Position numbers and translations under genes: made by a program. The notes beneath the pieces were generated by a model. The model did no database searches. It was not told the DNA's origin and worked only from the letters and a program-made list of their open reading frames with translations. From assembly GCA_003427395.1 (NCBI GenBank), contig BFEA01000438.1:728835-758439 (forward strand): a DNA stretch of 29,605 bases, written 5' to 3'. Positions 12,388 to 21,760 of this stretch are shown here, piece after piece. Origin of the DNA: Chara braunii. Lineage: Eukaryota; Streptophyta; Charophyceae; Charales; Characeae. How positions within the stretch are numbered: the first letter of the stretch is position 1; the number at the start of each line of letters is the position of its first letter.

Positions 12388-12550
12388 ATCGGCCGTTTCC
12401 TTTTCCATCGTCAAGGCATACCGTAATTTTGAGGGGGGCCACCGGCCGTTTCCTTTTCCATCCTCAAGGCATACCGTAATTTTGAGGGGGGGGCACCGGC
12501 CGTTTCCTTTTCCATCATCAAGGCATACCGTAATTTTGAGGGGGGCCACC
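12388..12550 (+). repeat. 53-54-bp minisatellite, three copies
   Basis: Copies start GGCCGTTTCCTTTTCCATC at 12391, 12444 and 12498 and each ends in TAATTTTGAGGGGG. They differ by single bases. The array lies about 700 bp upstream of the start codon of the giant gene. Confidence 0.92.
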
Positions 12551-12746
12551 AACACAGCATAAATTTAATGTGAGGAGGGCCCACATTGCGCTCATCATTC
12601 CTTTTTCCGCCAGCAACTCACATAAGTTACATCAAAGAACCCACTTGCCACACCCCCTCCTTTTTCATCCTGGGAGTCCCATCTTCGCCTTTGCAAATCA
12701 AACCATACTCGGCACTGGAACAGCTTAAGCTTTACAGCCAATATCA

Positions 12747-12841
12747 TCCTGCCACAGTCGGGACTTCGATTGCTTTTACCAATCTTAAAACACCAGTACG
12801 ATGAATGTTTGTGAGGTCACGTGAAAAAAAAAAAAAAAAAA
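12747..12841 (+). mobile_element. Short SINE-like unit with 18-nt poly(A) tail
   Basis: The unit contains a small hairpin (GATTG-CTTTTAC-CAATC) followed by TTAAAACACCAGTACG, and ends in 18 A (12824-12841). The hairpin recurs at 12852-12900 with paired changes (GGCTG/CAGTC) and at 21557-21600 (AGATTG/CAATCT), so the stem seems to be kept as RNA structure. The family is not recognised. Confidence 0.5.
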
Positions 12842-12851
12842 GGTACCATCC

Positions 12852-13156
12852 TGTCACCGACTGTGGCTGCTTTAACCAGTCTTAAACCACCAGTACCTCG
12901 GAGTCACTTTTTCCCGTGGCGGATTTCCACTGCAAGCCCGAAAAACCAAACCAGCACGGGTACGTTTTCTTTCTTGTTTTGGCTGACACCGCCAGCCATT
13001 TTGGTTTGGTAGCACTGTTCATCTGAAAATCTCGCGGTGTTGTTGCAAAAATTTTCCTGGGAGAGGTACTAGTAATAATACAAAATAATTAAAAGAATTG
13101 CCTGGGAGAGGTACTGGTAATAAATACTAATAATACAAAATAATTAAAAGAACTGC
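12852..13156 (+). mobile_element. Second hairpin unit and a CCACCAGTACCTC inverted-repeat element
   Basis: The hairpin CTGCTTTAACCAG is followed by TTAAACCACCAGTACCTC at about 12884. An inverse copy GAGGTACTGGT lies near 13106, and a near copy GAGGTACTAGT near 13062. The two right-hand ends sit in a tandem duplication of about 50 bp (CCTGGGAGAGGTACT...AATAATTAAAAGAA). The left end resembles the elements at 16714 and 16959. Confidence 0.5.
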
Positions 13157-13486
13157 CATGCCCCCAAGATCAGCAAACTTGCCCCATGAAGCCTGCAAGA
13201 AGAGTCCTCAATATTAATAATAACAAGTGGACCCGCCACAGCTTCGCTTGCGGCGTTAGGGTCATGGAGGAGGAAGAGAATGTTGGAAGTGTAAGAAGAA
13301 GAAGAAGAAGTGGGAGGAGTTTCAAGATACTGGAGAGGATGTTTCCAGCGGCAGTTCTCCCCCCCCTCCTCCCGTCGCCCCTCCCCCTCTCCATTGTCCT
13401 CTTCCTCGTTCTCCGCCTCCTGCTCCTCCTCCCATTTGTCCTCTTCCCGCTCCTCCTGTTGGTCATCCCTCCTCCCCATGCTCGTC

Positions 13487-13521
13487 ATACACAGTAGCTA
13501 AACATGGCCCCTGCGCAAGAA
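13487..13521 (+). pseudogene. U6-like fragment in CT-rich repeat, copy 1
   Basis: ATACACAGTAGCTAAACATGG followed by CCCCTGCGCAAG matches the central part of U6 (ATACAGAGAAGATTAGCATGG, CCCCTGCGCAAGG); 17 bases, CATGGCCCCTGCGCAAG, are identical. The match ends there and A-rich sequence follows. Confidence 0.55.
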
Positions 13522-13966
13522 GAAAAAAACAGAAGTTCAATCAGTCAAAATGTATCTGGTTCATAAAACCGTTCAGATACATGCCGAATATTGAGTAGCT
13601 CTGGCCCCTGGTCCTGTTCCCACGTGTTTTACTCCCTTTCATTCTTCCTCCCACACTCCTCCTCCTCCATTCCGGCTTCCCCTCTTCCTTCTCCCCCTCC
13701 TCCCCCTCCTCGACTGGCTCATCCTCCTCCCATTTGTCATTCTTCCCCTCCTTCCATTCGTCACCGTCCTTCCCGCTCGTTGTCCTCCCACTCCTTGTCC
13801 TGCGCCTGCGCCTGCCCCTTGTCGTCCTCCCGCTCCTTTTCCTTCCTTGTCCCGTTCCTCCTCCTGCTTCCCCTCCTTGTCTTGCAGTTCCACCTCCCGC
13901 TCCTCCTCCCATTTGTCCTCTTCCCATTCCTCCTGTTGGTCATCCCCCCTCCTTCTCGCGCTCGTC

Positions 13967-14001
13967 ATACACAGAAGATAAACATGGCCCCTGCGCAAGA
14001 A
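13967..14001 (+). pseudogene. U6-like fragment in CT-rich repeat, copy 2
   Basis: This is the best of the set: ATACACAGAAGATAAACATGG then CCCCTGCGCAAG, followed by AAGGAAAAAA. A shorter piece (CCCTGCGCAAGAAGGAAAAA) recurs at 14045-14065, so part of the cassette has been duplicated. Confidence 0.6.
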
Positions 14002-14370
14002 GGAAAAAATGGCGTTCAATCAATCACCTCCTCGACCGACTCATACCCTGCGCAAGAAGGAAAAAAAAAAGGTTCAGTCAGTAACCTCCTCCACCAACTC
14101 ATCCTCCTCCCGCTCGTCATTATCCCCCTCCTCCTTCCTTTCATCAACGTCCTCTTCCCACTCGCCGTCCTCCCCCGTGATCCTCCCCCGGTGGTCATCC
14201 TCCCTCTCCTCGTCTTGTGCCTCCTGCTTCTCGTCCTCCCGCACTCTTTTCCTTCCTCGTCCCATTCCTCCTGCTCCCCCTCCTGGTCTTGCTGTTCCAC
14301 CTCCCACCCCTCCTCCTCCCATTTGTCCTCCTCCCACTGCTCCTGTTGGTCATCCCACCTCGCACTCGTA

Positions 14371-14406
14371 ATACACAGAAGACAAACATGGCCCCTGTGC
14401 ATGAAG
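14371..14406 (+). pseudogene. U6-like fragment in CT-rich repeat, copy 3
   Basis: ATACACAGAAGACAAACATGG then CCCCTGTGCATG: the same cassette, more diverged from U6. All three carry the AAACATGG change (U6 has TAGCATGG), so they multiplied together with the tandem block. Confidence 0.5.
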
Positions 14407-14740
14407 GAAAAAAAGAAGTTCAATCAGTCACCTCCTCCACCGACCCGTCCTCCTCCTCCTACTCGTCGTTCTCCCCCTCCTCCTTCCGTTCGTCATCGTC
14501 CTCTTCCCGCTCGTCGTCCTTCCCCCATGGTCGCCTTCCCTCTCCTTGTCCTGCGCCTGCCCCCTGTCGTCCTCCCACACCTCTTCCTTCCTCGTCCCGT
14601 TCCTCCTGCTCCCCCTCCAATCAGTCACCTCCTCGACCGACTCATCATCCTCCTCCTGCTCATCATTCTCCCCCTCCACCTCCTGTTCATCATCGTCCTC
14701 TTCCCGCTCGTCGTCCTCCCGGCAGTGTATCTTTTCATGT

Positions 14741-16130
14741 AGCACAGCATTCAGCCCCATTTTACACACTTGGAGCAGTAGAGCGAGGCCCACGGGTCGC
14801 GCGCCCCCCAACCAGAAATCTCCAGAGACTGGCGGGAGCCCGAACCTTCCCCGGTTGTTGGGCGAGATACAGCATGCCGCAGCCATTTCTCTCTCCTTTT
14901 TTTCTCACTTTCTGGCCCAATTCTTTGTTGCTATTTTGGCTTTCCTTTTTCCGCATCTGCCCGTGCGTTGCCCTCACACAGCCGCCTGAAATGAAAGAAA
15001 GAAAAACAAACCGCAGCCACAGCCGACGACCCGAAACTCCCCCGGGACAGTGCGCCCGCCCCAGCGCGGTTCTGTGTGCCAACGAATTTTCGTGGGCCCA
15101 GCGGGGTCGTCACACTGGGACCGCTATTTTTTTAGGAGTTTATAGGGATAAAATCTGGCCTTGTCTTAGATCAACCACCACAACGACATCATGTAGAGAC
15201 TGGTTGTGCTCTCCAGCACTACTGCAGTACTGCTTTCCAAGCACTCAATACTTACATTTCCAGTCAAAACTTTCGACAGATTGTTCATTTCTGCCCTCAC
15301 TTTTTTTCTCATTCAACCACTGGTTCAAACAAGCCTAAGTCGGCGAATCTACCTTCCAAGCCTCACAAGCCTCTGCCTTCCACGTTCGCTTCCGGCTCAG
15401 GCGCAAAACGTCATCGCTTTGCAGTGTCGACTGGGTAAAACCCCTAGTTCGCTTTGGACGAATTGGTGTTTTAATTTTTAAGCGACAAAACTTCACATGC
15501 CCCCTCTTCCCACTACCAAAACCCTCACATGTCCTTTGGAAAAGATCAAAAATAAAATTTGACTACTTCAACGAATTCATACACCCTCTTCCCAATCAAT
15601 ACACAACTGAAAACTTTGCTATGGTGATGGTATTGGTAGTGGGGGTTGAGAATGGTGTTTTTCCGGGCTTTTCCCTGACCAGCCGTAAGGCAATGATCCC
15701 AACGAATCAACTGCAGTTGATTTACGTCTTATATTTTGTCCAGATGCCACACAAACTAAATTTTATTTACAAAAACGCGATTCCTTTTTGTTGCGGTGAC
15801 TGACACACAGCCAAGTTCTATTTTTGCTCCGATGACACACATATCAATCCTCTCATGTTTTGCTGACTGACAACTAGATCTGATTTCATCTTGATGAAAC
15901 ACAAACACACGACCATTTTTTTCTCAGGGATATTGCTAGCTCTGGACAACTCGATGAGTGCTTATCCATTATTTGTCAAATGCATCCTGGGCAGACTGTC
16001 TTTCCAGGTTCGACCTGCTGATGAGTCAGATAAAGTCCAACGAAGCGGTATAGCGAACATGACAACACAAAAAAAAAGGCAGACCACAGCTGCATGAACA
16101 CGACAAAGCAATGAAATATTCCATTCAAAG
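14741..16130. other. No gene seen
   Basis: Mixed sequence with short open frames only. There is no recognisable protein, RNA gene or clear repeat. The composition becomes AT-richer after 15480. Confidence 0.5.
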
Positions 16131-16135
16131 CAGAG

Positions 16136-16385
16136 TTAATCTGGGTTGTATTTCCAGGCGCCCGGGCACCCAACTTGTCCCTTGATGCACGCCCGGGTGC
16201 CCGGCCAGGCATGAACCCCAGCCACCGACCCGAGCAACCCAGCATAAAAAAAAAAAAAAAGGAATCCGGACCAAAAAGTATGTTCTGTAAAATTGTAATC
16301 CAAACGACTTTTGGCTGACGGTCACATCAGAGTTCCTCACAGAATTGAAGATCAAAAATAAATTTATAAAAAATATATATATATA
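16136..16385 (-). mobile_element. Copy of a small dispersed element related to 28720-28988
   Basis: The stretch from CAGCAT-A15 (16240-16260) through TTTGGCTGACGGTCACATC and AGAGTTCCTCACAGAATT is the reverse complement of the interior of the element at 28790-28930. A GC-rich palindromic end (CGCCCGGGCACC and CGCCCGGGTGCCCGG, 16160-16205) resembles the end of that element. Confidence 0.65.
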
Positions 16386-16423
16386 AAATAAAATAAAAAA
16401 CAGAATCAGACTAAGTCACTAAG

Positions 16424-16622
16424 GGGCATACTCACACTACCGTCGTCACCCAAATAGAACACCCGGTCACTTATCGCTGCAGTCGCTGTAGCTGCACACT
16501 AATACAGTGATAACGACCAGGCATTCATTTCACGTTATTGAATGAGCTGTGGACGTAATTTCAGTCAGATACATCGAGGTATCTCTGTGATCGCAGGACA
16601 GTCCCTAGTGTGAATACGCCCT
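16424..16622 (+). mobile_element. 199-bp inverted-repeat element, chimeric with another family
   Basis: Its ends are GGGCATACTCACACT and AGTGTGAATACGCCC, inverted repeats with two mismatches. Just inside the left end is the half-terminus CTACCGTCGTCACCCAAATA of the family seen best at 25811-25921, so one element is nested in or fused to the other. Related pieces lie at 12243 and 29251. Confidence 0.7.
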
Positions 16623-16692
16623 AAGATGCTAACAGTGTGCATGTGCACTATGCTGTGCCATGCAGGGTACAGCGACGAGGATGAAACATACG

Positions 16693-16954
16693 GTCCCTCG
16701 GGACATCTCTTAAACGACCAGAACTCTACAAAAAAATAGACACTTGCTCTTACCGCGTATACGGGGTAAGACTCCGTAAGAGCATTTTGATGCGGCCCTG
16801 GGTCAGTAGTGAAAGCGGCAGGCCACTTTGAAAACGCACACTGGTGCAGGCTCGCGAGCCTTGGAAGGTAGATTCATCAACTTACGCACGTGTGAACTGG
16901 TCGTTTCAGATTGTAACGATACAGAGATGATTATTTAGCATGACCACCGCACAC
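16693..16954 (+). pseudogene. U6 snRNA-derived sequence interrupted by an inverted-repeat element
   Basis: The 5' part (16693-16713) has a perfect U6-type stem GTCCC-TC-GGGAC then ATCTCTTAA. U6 resumes at about 16909 with ATTGTAACGATACAGAGATGA, TTAGCATGACC and ACCGCACAC, and stops at a second element. The ACAGAGA box and the TAGCATG segment are intact, with extra bases between them (GATGATTATTTAGC). No 3' end of U6 is present. Confidence 0.75.
16714..16904 (+). mobile_element. 191-bp TTAA-flanked inverted-repeat element inside U6 (element E1)
   Basis: The terminal repeats are ACGACCAG and CTGGTCGT. TTAA (16710-16713) precedes the element and TTCA (16905-16908) follows; removing the element and one TTAA restores a continuous U6 alignment. 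TTAA duplication is typical of the piggyBac superfamily; assignment to it is inference. The interior carries a hairpin TGCTCTTAC/GTAAGAGCA near its left end and resembles E2 throughout. Confidence 0.7.
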
Positions 16955-16958
16955 TTAA

Positions 16959-17147
16959 ACCGCCAGTTCACCCGAAGCAGAATACTGCTCTTACCGGTTC
17001 ACAAGATAATAAGAGCAAGCACTTCGATTTGAGCCTGGGCCGGAAGTGAAAGCAGCATGCCACTTTGAAAAGGCAAAGCTGCAGGCTCGTGAGCCTTGGA
17101 AGGTGTAGCTTCGTCAACTTAGGCTCATGTGAACTGATTGGCGGTTT
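16959..17147 (+). mobile_element. 189-bp TTAA-flanked element related to the one in U6 (element E2)
   Basis: Flanked by TTAA at 16955-16958 and 17148-17151. The ends are ACCGCCAGTTCAC and GTGAACTGATTGGCGGT. It shares GTGAAAGC, GCCACTTTGAAAA, GCAGGCTCG and GAGCCTTGGAAGGT with E1, in the same order, and keeps the left hairpin with a shorter stem (TGCTCTTA/TAAGAGCA). A lone third end, ACCACCAGTACACCCGG, starts at the same right-hand TTAA (17152). Confidence 0.7.
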
Positions 17148-17151
17148 TTAA

Positions 17152-18550
17152 ACCACCAGTACACCCGGGCGTGGAGGAGGTCCACTGCGCAGCCAAGCTC
17201 TGCCGAACCGTCGGCGGCAAACTTTTTTTCTTTATTGGCTGGCGCAGTGGTGCAGCCGGCCGTTGTGGTCCGAAAGGCCCGAGGCACGAAGTTCTCGAAG
17301 TAGGCAGCGAAACATTTTCTGCAAGGCTGGGGCCTGTTTGTGCGGATTTTCCTACACAGCTCCAATAAAGAGTAGAACACGAATAGCAGTTAGTAACTTA
17401 GTGCATGAATTTTCATATTAAAAAAAAATGAAAGAAGGTTCCCACACAAAGGCACTAGCACAGGCAAAAATGGTTGAAAAGTCTACTGTTTCCGCCCTCT
17501 ACTACACCATGGACTTTTATAAAATAAAAATAAAAAATAAAATAAAAAAATTGGAAGACAACCCATGATACCAAGAGCTAACCCAAAATCACCTACTCGA
17601 TTCACAAGCATTGCTTTACGCGGTTTAACGATGACACGCTTAAATCGAGATACGGTCCAAATTTCAAAAAACACAAAACAAACAGAAACACAAGTAGATG
17701 AGACGTACCGCATTCCTCCTGCTTGATCTAGTGCCCAGTGCCTTGGCTTAGTGCCACCCCTTCTTTTAACTTCAGGATAGTCCATGGTTACATAGTGGAG
17801 TTTCTCAATAAGGGCAAGGTGTCCTGACAAGCCCAAGCGAGTGTATTTGGTGTGTGAAGATGCATCACCAATTTTCTCTGATATACATGATGTCTTATAC
17901 CTCAGCAGAAGCATTGTGCAACCTTATATACATGCCCAGTACTCTATTCGTACAGCCGCAGAAACCCCATCAACAGCCTCCTGTCCTGCAGGTTAACCAC
18001 AACCAACACACACAGCCCAAGCCCATAACGCGTTACATCATTGTGTTTTTTTTTTTTTTTCCCCTAGCTGACCACAGGTTACTACTGGGGAATAACAGCA
18101 GAGATATAGAGGCCCCACTTGCACTGATTAAGAGATGCTGGCTGTTGATCTCCGTTATCTTTGGCCGCTCTCTCTCAATCTGTGCAAATGGGACCTAGCC
18201 CCTGAGATGCAAAGGCCACGAAATGGGCGGTCAGCCACAGAGATAACAACAACTTGCAAACATGGAATTCCACCTTTCCAAAAGTTTGAAAAAAAGAAAA
18301 ACAAAAAAAAAGAAAACAGTCGCAGAAGTTCAAGTTAAAGAGAAAAAGAGAGAATTAAAAAAAAGTTACAGAGGCTGAAAGCACCCTGAAAACAAGCACA
18401 AAGCCTCTCTCTCTTTTCTTAGGGGATGAATGGTTAAGGGGCCTATGTATGTGCATTTGGGCTCAGGGGTAGGGGGAGGGGGAGAAGGAGGGGGGGGGAG
18501 AGGACAATGAAAACAGATAAATACTTAAACACACAGCCCCCCCCCCCCCC
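17152..18550. other. No gene seen; simple repeats
   Basis: After the lone element end at 17152 I see only short open frames, an A/T-rich run (17517-17550), T15 near 18046-18060, A-rich purine stretches (18285-18365) and G/C homopolymers (18470-18553). Confidence 0.5.
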
Positions 18551-18553
18551 CTC

Positions 18554-18781
18554 TTAGTGGCTTCGTGCATTTGGAAAACACAAAAACAAGAATGAAGTCG
18601 TGTCTCGACCCATCGGGCTCCATCCGTAGTCATTAGGTAGGCAGTCTAGCCTGTAGTTTGATTTCAAGATTTCATCAATACCGCTCACTGGACGCGGGTA
18701 ACCTAAGCCGGATACCGGTCCCAGTAATTCCTTGTTCCCAGGTGGACCGTGGGGATCCCGGCAAGGTAAGTTCAAATTCTA
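18554..18781 (-). other. Unidentified protein-like segment, possible exon
   Basis: On the minus strand this frame reads about 73 residues of mixed, non-repetitive composition (for example PNDYGWSPMGRD and GYPRPVSGIDEIL) and ends in TAA. There is no ATG at the front. TTTCATTAG just upstream could be a splice acceptor, which would make it a terminal exon. On the opposite strand AAG|GTAAGT at 18763-18771 is a textbook donor, so a plus-strand noncoding exon is an alternative. I do not recognise the protein. Confidence 0.25.
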
Positions 18782-19086
18782 ATGAAAGGGACGATTGTTG
18801 AAGGGGCGCGGGGGAGAAAAGGGGGAGGGGAGGGGGAGGAGAGGGGATCTGGGCTCCGTCACATTTTGAATGTGTAGGATGCCATCATCGCGCCAACAAC
18901 AAACTCAGTCCTAGAATCTCAAGTCTCATCGTGAGGAGAGAGGAAACTGGAGAATTTCATTAAAGAAATGGCTGTGCGTGGTCTGTTAGAGTGTCCAAGA
19001 CGAAGTCCTACAGATGTTTCACATTTGTCACCATTTGTTTCATGGGCATCGTATCGGCATTAGGAGGCTGTGGAACAACAAAAAAT

Positions 19087-19213
19087 GTTTTCGCATCCGT
19101 TAAACTTGGAATGGTTTCACATCCGTTAAACTTGGAATGATACAGAGAAGATAGATTAGCATGGTCACCGCGCAAGGATGACATGCATACATTGAGAAAT
19201 GGTCCAAATTTTT
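19087..19213 (+). pseudogene. U6 snRNA-derived copy with duplicated 5' end and T-rich end
   Basis: The main copy starts at 19114 and reads CACATCCGTTAAACTTGGAA, ATACAGAGAAG, ATTAGCATGG, CGCAAGGATGAC and GAGAAATGGTCCAAATTTTT. The first 27 bases are repeated just upstream at 19087-19113. Four extra bases (ATAG) sit between ACAGAGAAG and ATTAGC. Unlike the other copies it ends in T5, the normal Pol III stop. No plant-type upstream sequence element was found, so a pseudogene is likelier than an active gene. Confidence 0.85.
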
Positions 19214-19322
19214 ATTTAAACAAAAAACAACGGCAATTTTGTAGGAATATCGTCATTCAACAAATCATGAACTGTATATAATTTCCGGAGGACATGTGAA
19301 AACATTTGTAGGAGTCATCCTG

Positions 19323-19420
19323 AGGTTTCGAGGAATCCCGGGCCATTTCTTTGAAATTCTTTAGTGTCCTCACCAGGTTTCGAGGAATCCCAGGCCATTT
19401 CTTCGAAATTCCTAGGGTTT
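19323..19420 (+). repeat. 52-bp direct duplication
   Basis: AGGTTTCGAGGAATCC, GGCCATTTCTT and GAAATTC occur at 19323 and again at 19375 with few changes. Confidence 0.85.
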
Positions 19421-19644
19421 CTAGGATAGTGGCACAAGACCCTTACTCTCCAACCCACCCCCCCACCCCCCTCGCCAGCAAAAGAGTTTGGCAAAGAAGT
19501 ACATGCTTGTTTTATGGGTATGTGGGTGGGAGGTTGTTTTTTTTTTGACAGATGCATGCTCATCAGGTCGAGGACTCTAGGTCCAAACTATCCCAACTCT
19601 CCATCATTTTTTTGCACTCTATGCTAAAAAAATGGAAGAATCTG

Positions 19645-20050
19645 ATAGGCAGGACATCAGCTCAGGGCATGCTCGCTCGCACATGGATTTTGTCAGTTGT
19701 ATCAGGTCAGATGTCCGGGCCAGATTCAGTCTGGCAGTCCTTGTCTGATTAGAACCTCAGATGACTGGCTGACTGAATCTGGTAAGTGAGACGTCAGCAT
19801 AGGACATATCGAACCACAAGTGAATTTTTTGAGAACACAGCAGACAGATACAGTCTAGACTCTAGAGAGGTCTTGTCCGATAATGACCTCAGACGACTGG
19901 CTGACTAAATCTGGAAAGTGAGAGGTCAGATTCAGCCATACCAAACCGTGCGTGGCTTCCCGAAGTATCTGGTCCAACAGTGCGGCGAGACGCAGTCGAG
20001 AAAGTCCTTGTCTGAGTAGGACCTCAGATTACTGGCTCACTGAGAAGGGT
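19645..20050 (+). repeat. Diverged tandem repeat, unit about 132 bp, three copies
   Basis: CTTGTCTGATTAGAACCTCA and GACTGGCTGACTGAATCTGG at about 19740 recur at 19871 and 20005 with scattered changes. No coding potential is seen. Confidence 0.75.
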
Positions 20051-20084
20051 ACAAAGTTCAACAGGCAGAAAAGAAGAGCATGAC

Positions 20085-20195
20085 ACACAAGGGTGGACAT
20101 AATGAGGGAGGAGTAGGCAGAAAAGAAGGCAGGGACACATTATGAGGGAGGAGTAGGCAGAAAAGAAGAGCATGACACACAAGGGTGGATCATGA
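20085..20195 (+). repeat. Short tandem repeat GGCAGAAAAGAAGAGCATGA
   Basis: GGGAGGAGTAGGCAGAAAAG and the phrase ACACACAAGGGTGGA recur within about 110 bp. Three partial units, the middle one with an internal deletion. Confidence 0.8.
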
Positions 20196-20199
20196 AAAA

Positions 20200-21120
20200 G
20201 GTGGGAGAGAAAAAGGGGGAGGGAATCCTGCTCGCAAGGCTAACGGACGAGTGTCCACAGGCTTCTTGATCCAGGATCGCATGTAGTAGGAAAGACTCAC
20301 GCAAAATGGGAGAGAGAGACGGACACACATCGCACACAAGAGCAGTCAAGAACACTGCCGCCATAGCCGGCAGAAACTGAGGTCACATAATTTGTCTATC
20401 CAAGAGATGAAGAGGAAGATGAGCGACGTGCTGGCGCCAATACCAGTGGTCACCTTGTGCGTGACCGCACGAATGGCAGCAGCTGCTCCTTTAAATGACA
20501 ACATGCCACTCAATCCCAACCTGTCTCCCATCCGCACGTGGTTAATAGATGGTGTCATTTTTGCTGAATTTTTCACCGCAACTGCCATACTGCCTTGATT
20601 TTTTGCTTTTTTTCCTGAATTCTTTTTCTGATTGATATGTATGTGCTTTAAGGTACATCATATATTCAGTTTGGACATATTTGGACAATTCACGGTAAAG
20701 TTGGCAAAAACACCGAATTTGTTGAATGCTTATTTGAATTTGGAAAGCATTTTTGTGTTAGGGTTTTTTTAACTTTTTCTAGTGTTTTTGAGTTTTTTAT
20801 TTCGTCTTTTCTTTTCCTGTTTTTTCTTTTTAATGTTTGTATTACGAGCCTGCATTGTTCGTTTCAAACCCCACCACGTTGCTTGTGGCGATGCGTCGAA
20901 AAACGCCGAGAATCCGGCCTTCCACTAACCATCTCTCCCGCCATCACCTCCTCCCCATGATCGCATCCCCCCCCTCTCCCCATGCCCGCATCCCCAGCGC
21001 CCCCCCCCCTGGGGAATACTGCCTCGGATGTACCGCTGGTTTAATGTCCTTGCTGAGCCTGATCTGGACAGTGATTGTTCTCCATAAGTTCACACTGTTT
21101 CTTTTCTTTTTAGTTAAGGC
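20200..21120. other. No gene seen
   Basis: Short open frames on both strands around 20350-20600 show no family resemblance. Positions 20620-20840 are T-rich. Confidence 0.45.
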
Positions 21121-21190
21121 CAGACACTAAACTCATCAGAACAGATACTACAATTGATCTTAGCCGAACGGCATCGGCCGAGAAAGCTAT
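21121..21190 (-). pseudogene. 5' fragment of U2 snRNA
   Basis: On the minus strand: ATAGCTTTCTCGGCC, then GGCTAAGATCAATTGTAGTA and TCTGTTCTGATGAGTTTAGT. This covers U2 from its 5' end through stem I, the branch-site pairing element GTAGTA and stem IIa. It stops there, losing the Sm site and stems III-IV. The loop of stem I is longer than in standard U2. After it comes CTAAAAAGAAAAGAAA, which could be a degraded A-rich tail of a retrocopy. Confidence 0.85.
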
Positions 21191-21556
21191 CCGTACGTTT
21201 GCGCTTGCTTTTCTTTGCCACTTCCTTCCCCATGACAGTAGCATTTAATAGCTGTCGAAAAGAAGGATCAGTTCAAAGAGCAACGCGGATCATGGAAGAC
21301 TTCAGCACCTGCCATGGAGACAAGCTCTCGCTTGTTGGAGCAGATGATGGTTACAACACCATCGGCTTCATAGGTGTGCAGATTGAAGCCATAGCAGGAA
21401 AGAACGGCTTCCTCACTCAGTTTGGACATACAGTTAGACCAAAAGGCTACCGTCTTCGCGAGCATTCTGAGACTATGGAAACATGCTGCGATTGTAATTT
21501 TTTTCCATTCTAAGAAGCCTGTTTAGAAGCAACTCGGCAATTGCTGATCATTACAC

Positions 21557-21600
21557 CCCTCAGTCGAGACTTAGATTGCTTTACCAATCTTAAACCAACT
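21557..21600 (+). repeat. Third copy of the CTTTAC-loop hairpin unit
   Basis: CAGTCGAGACTTAGATTGC then TTTACCAATCTTAAACCA: the same unit as at 12753 and 12856, with a perfect 6-bp stem AGATTG/CAATCT. Confidence 0.6.
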
Positions 21601-21760
21601 TGGCACGGTCTGACAGGTGGATGCGGGAGTGCGGTTTGCCCTTCGATAAGTCGGGCGACACACGTCGGGGAATGTGCACGTTTCTGAGCCATACGTTTGA
21701 CACAATTGTAAGCGTGGACGCGTGGCGATTGGCTTCACTACTTTATTCTATTCTATCCTT

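Larger units (their letters stand above)
13340..14740 (+). repeat. CT-rich tandem block, unit about 400-480 bp
   Basis: Long pyrimidine-rich stretches (CCTCCTCCCATTTGTCCTC and similar) alternate with a short mixed-sequence cassette at 13487, 13967 and 14371. Each cassette is followed by GTTCAATCA and CACCTCCTC-like words. Several frames stay open on both strands only because stop codons are rare in such biased DNA. I do not call a gene. Confidence 0.8.

Noticed and set aside
12821-12841. CACGTG next to the A-run as a G-box promoter element
   Set aside because: It is the end of a poly(A)-tailed repeat unit and no gene starts nearby.
13591-14742. 383-codon plus-strand open frame and Glu/Arg-rich minus-strand frames
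   Set aside because: They lie in CT-rich low-complexity DNA where stops are rare in all frames; there is no protein-like composition.
16693-16954. The insert in U6 as a spliceosomal intron
   Set aside because: U6 introns are known in some fungi, and TTTCAG occurs at the right edge, but the left edge has no GT. TTAA flanks and inverted repeats explain it better.
18760-18781. ACTTACCTTGCCGGG on the minus strand as the 5' end of U1 snRNA
   Set aside because: The similarity is limited to the splice-donor complement; the following sequence does not fit U1.
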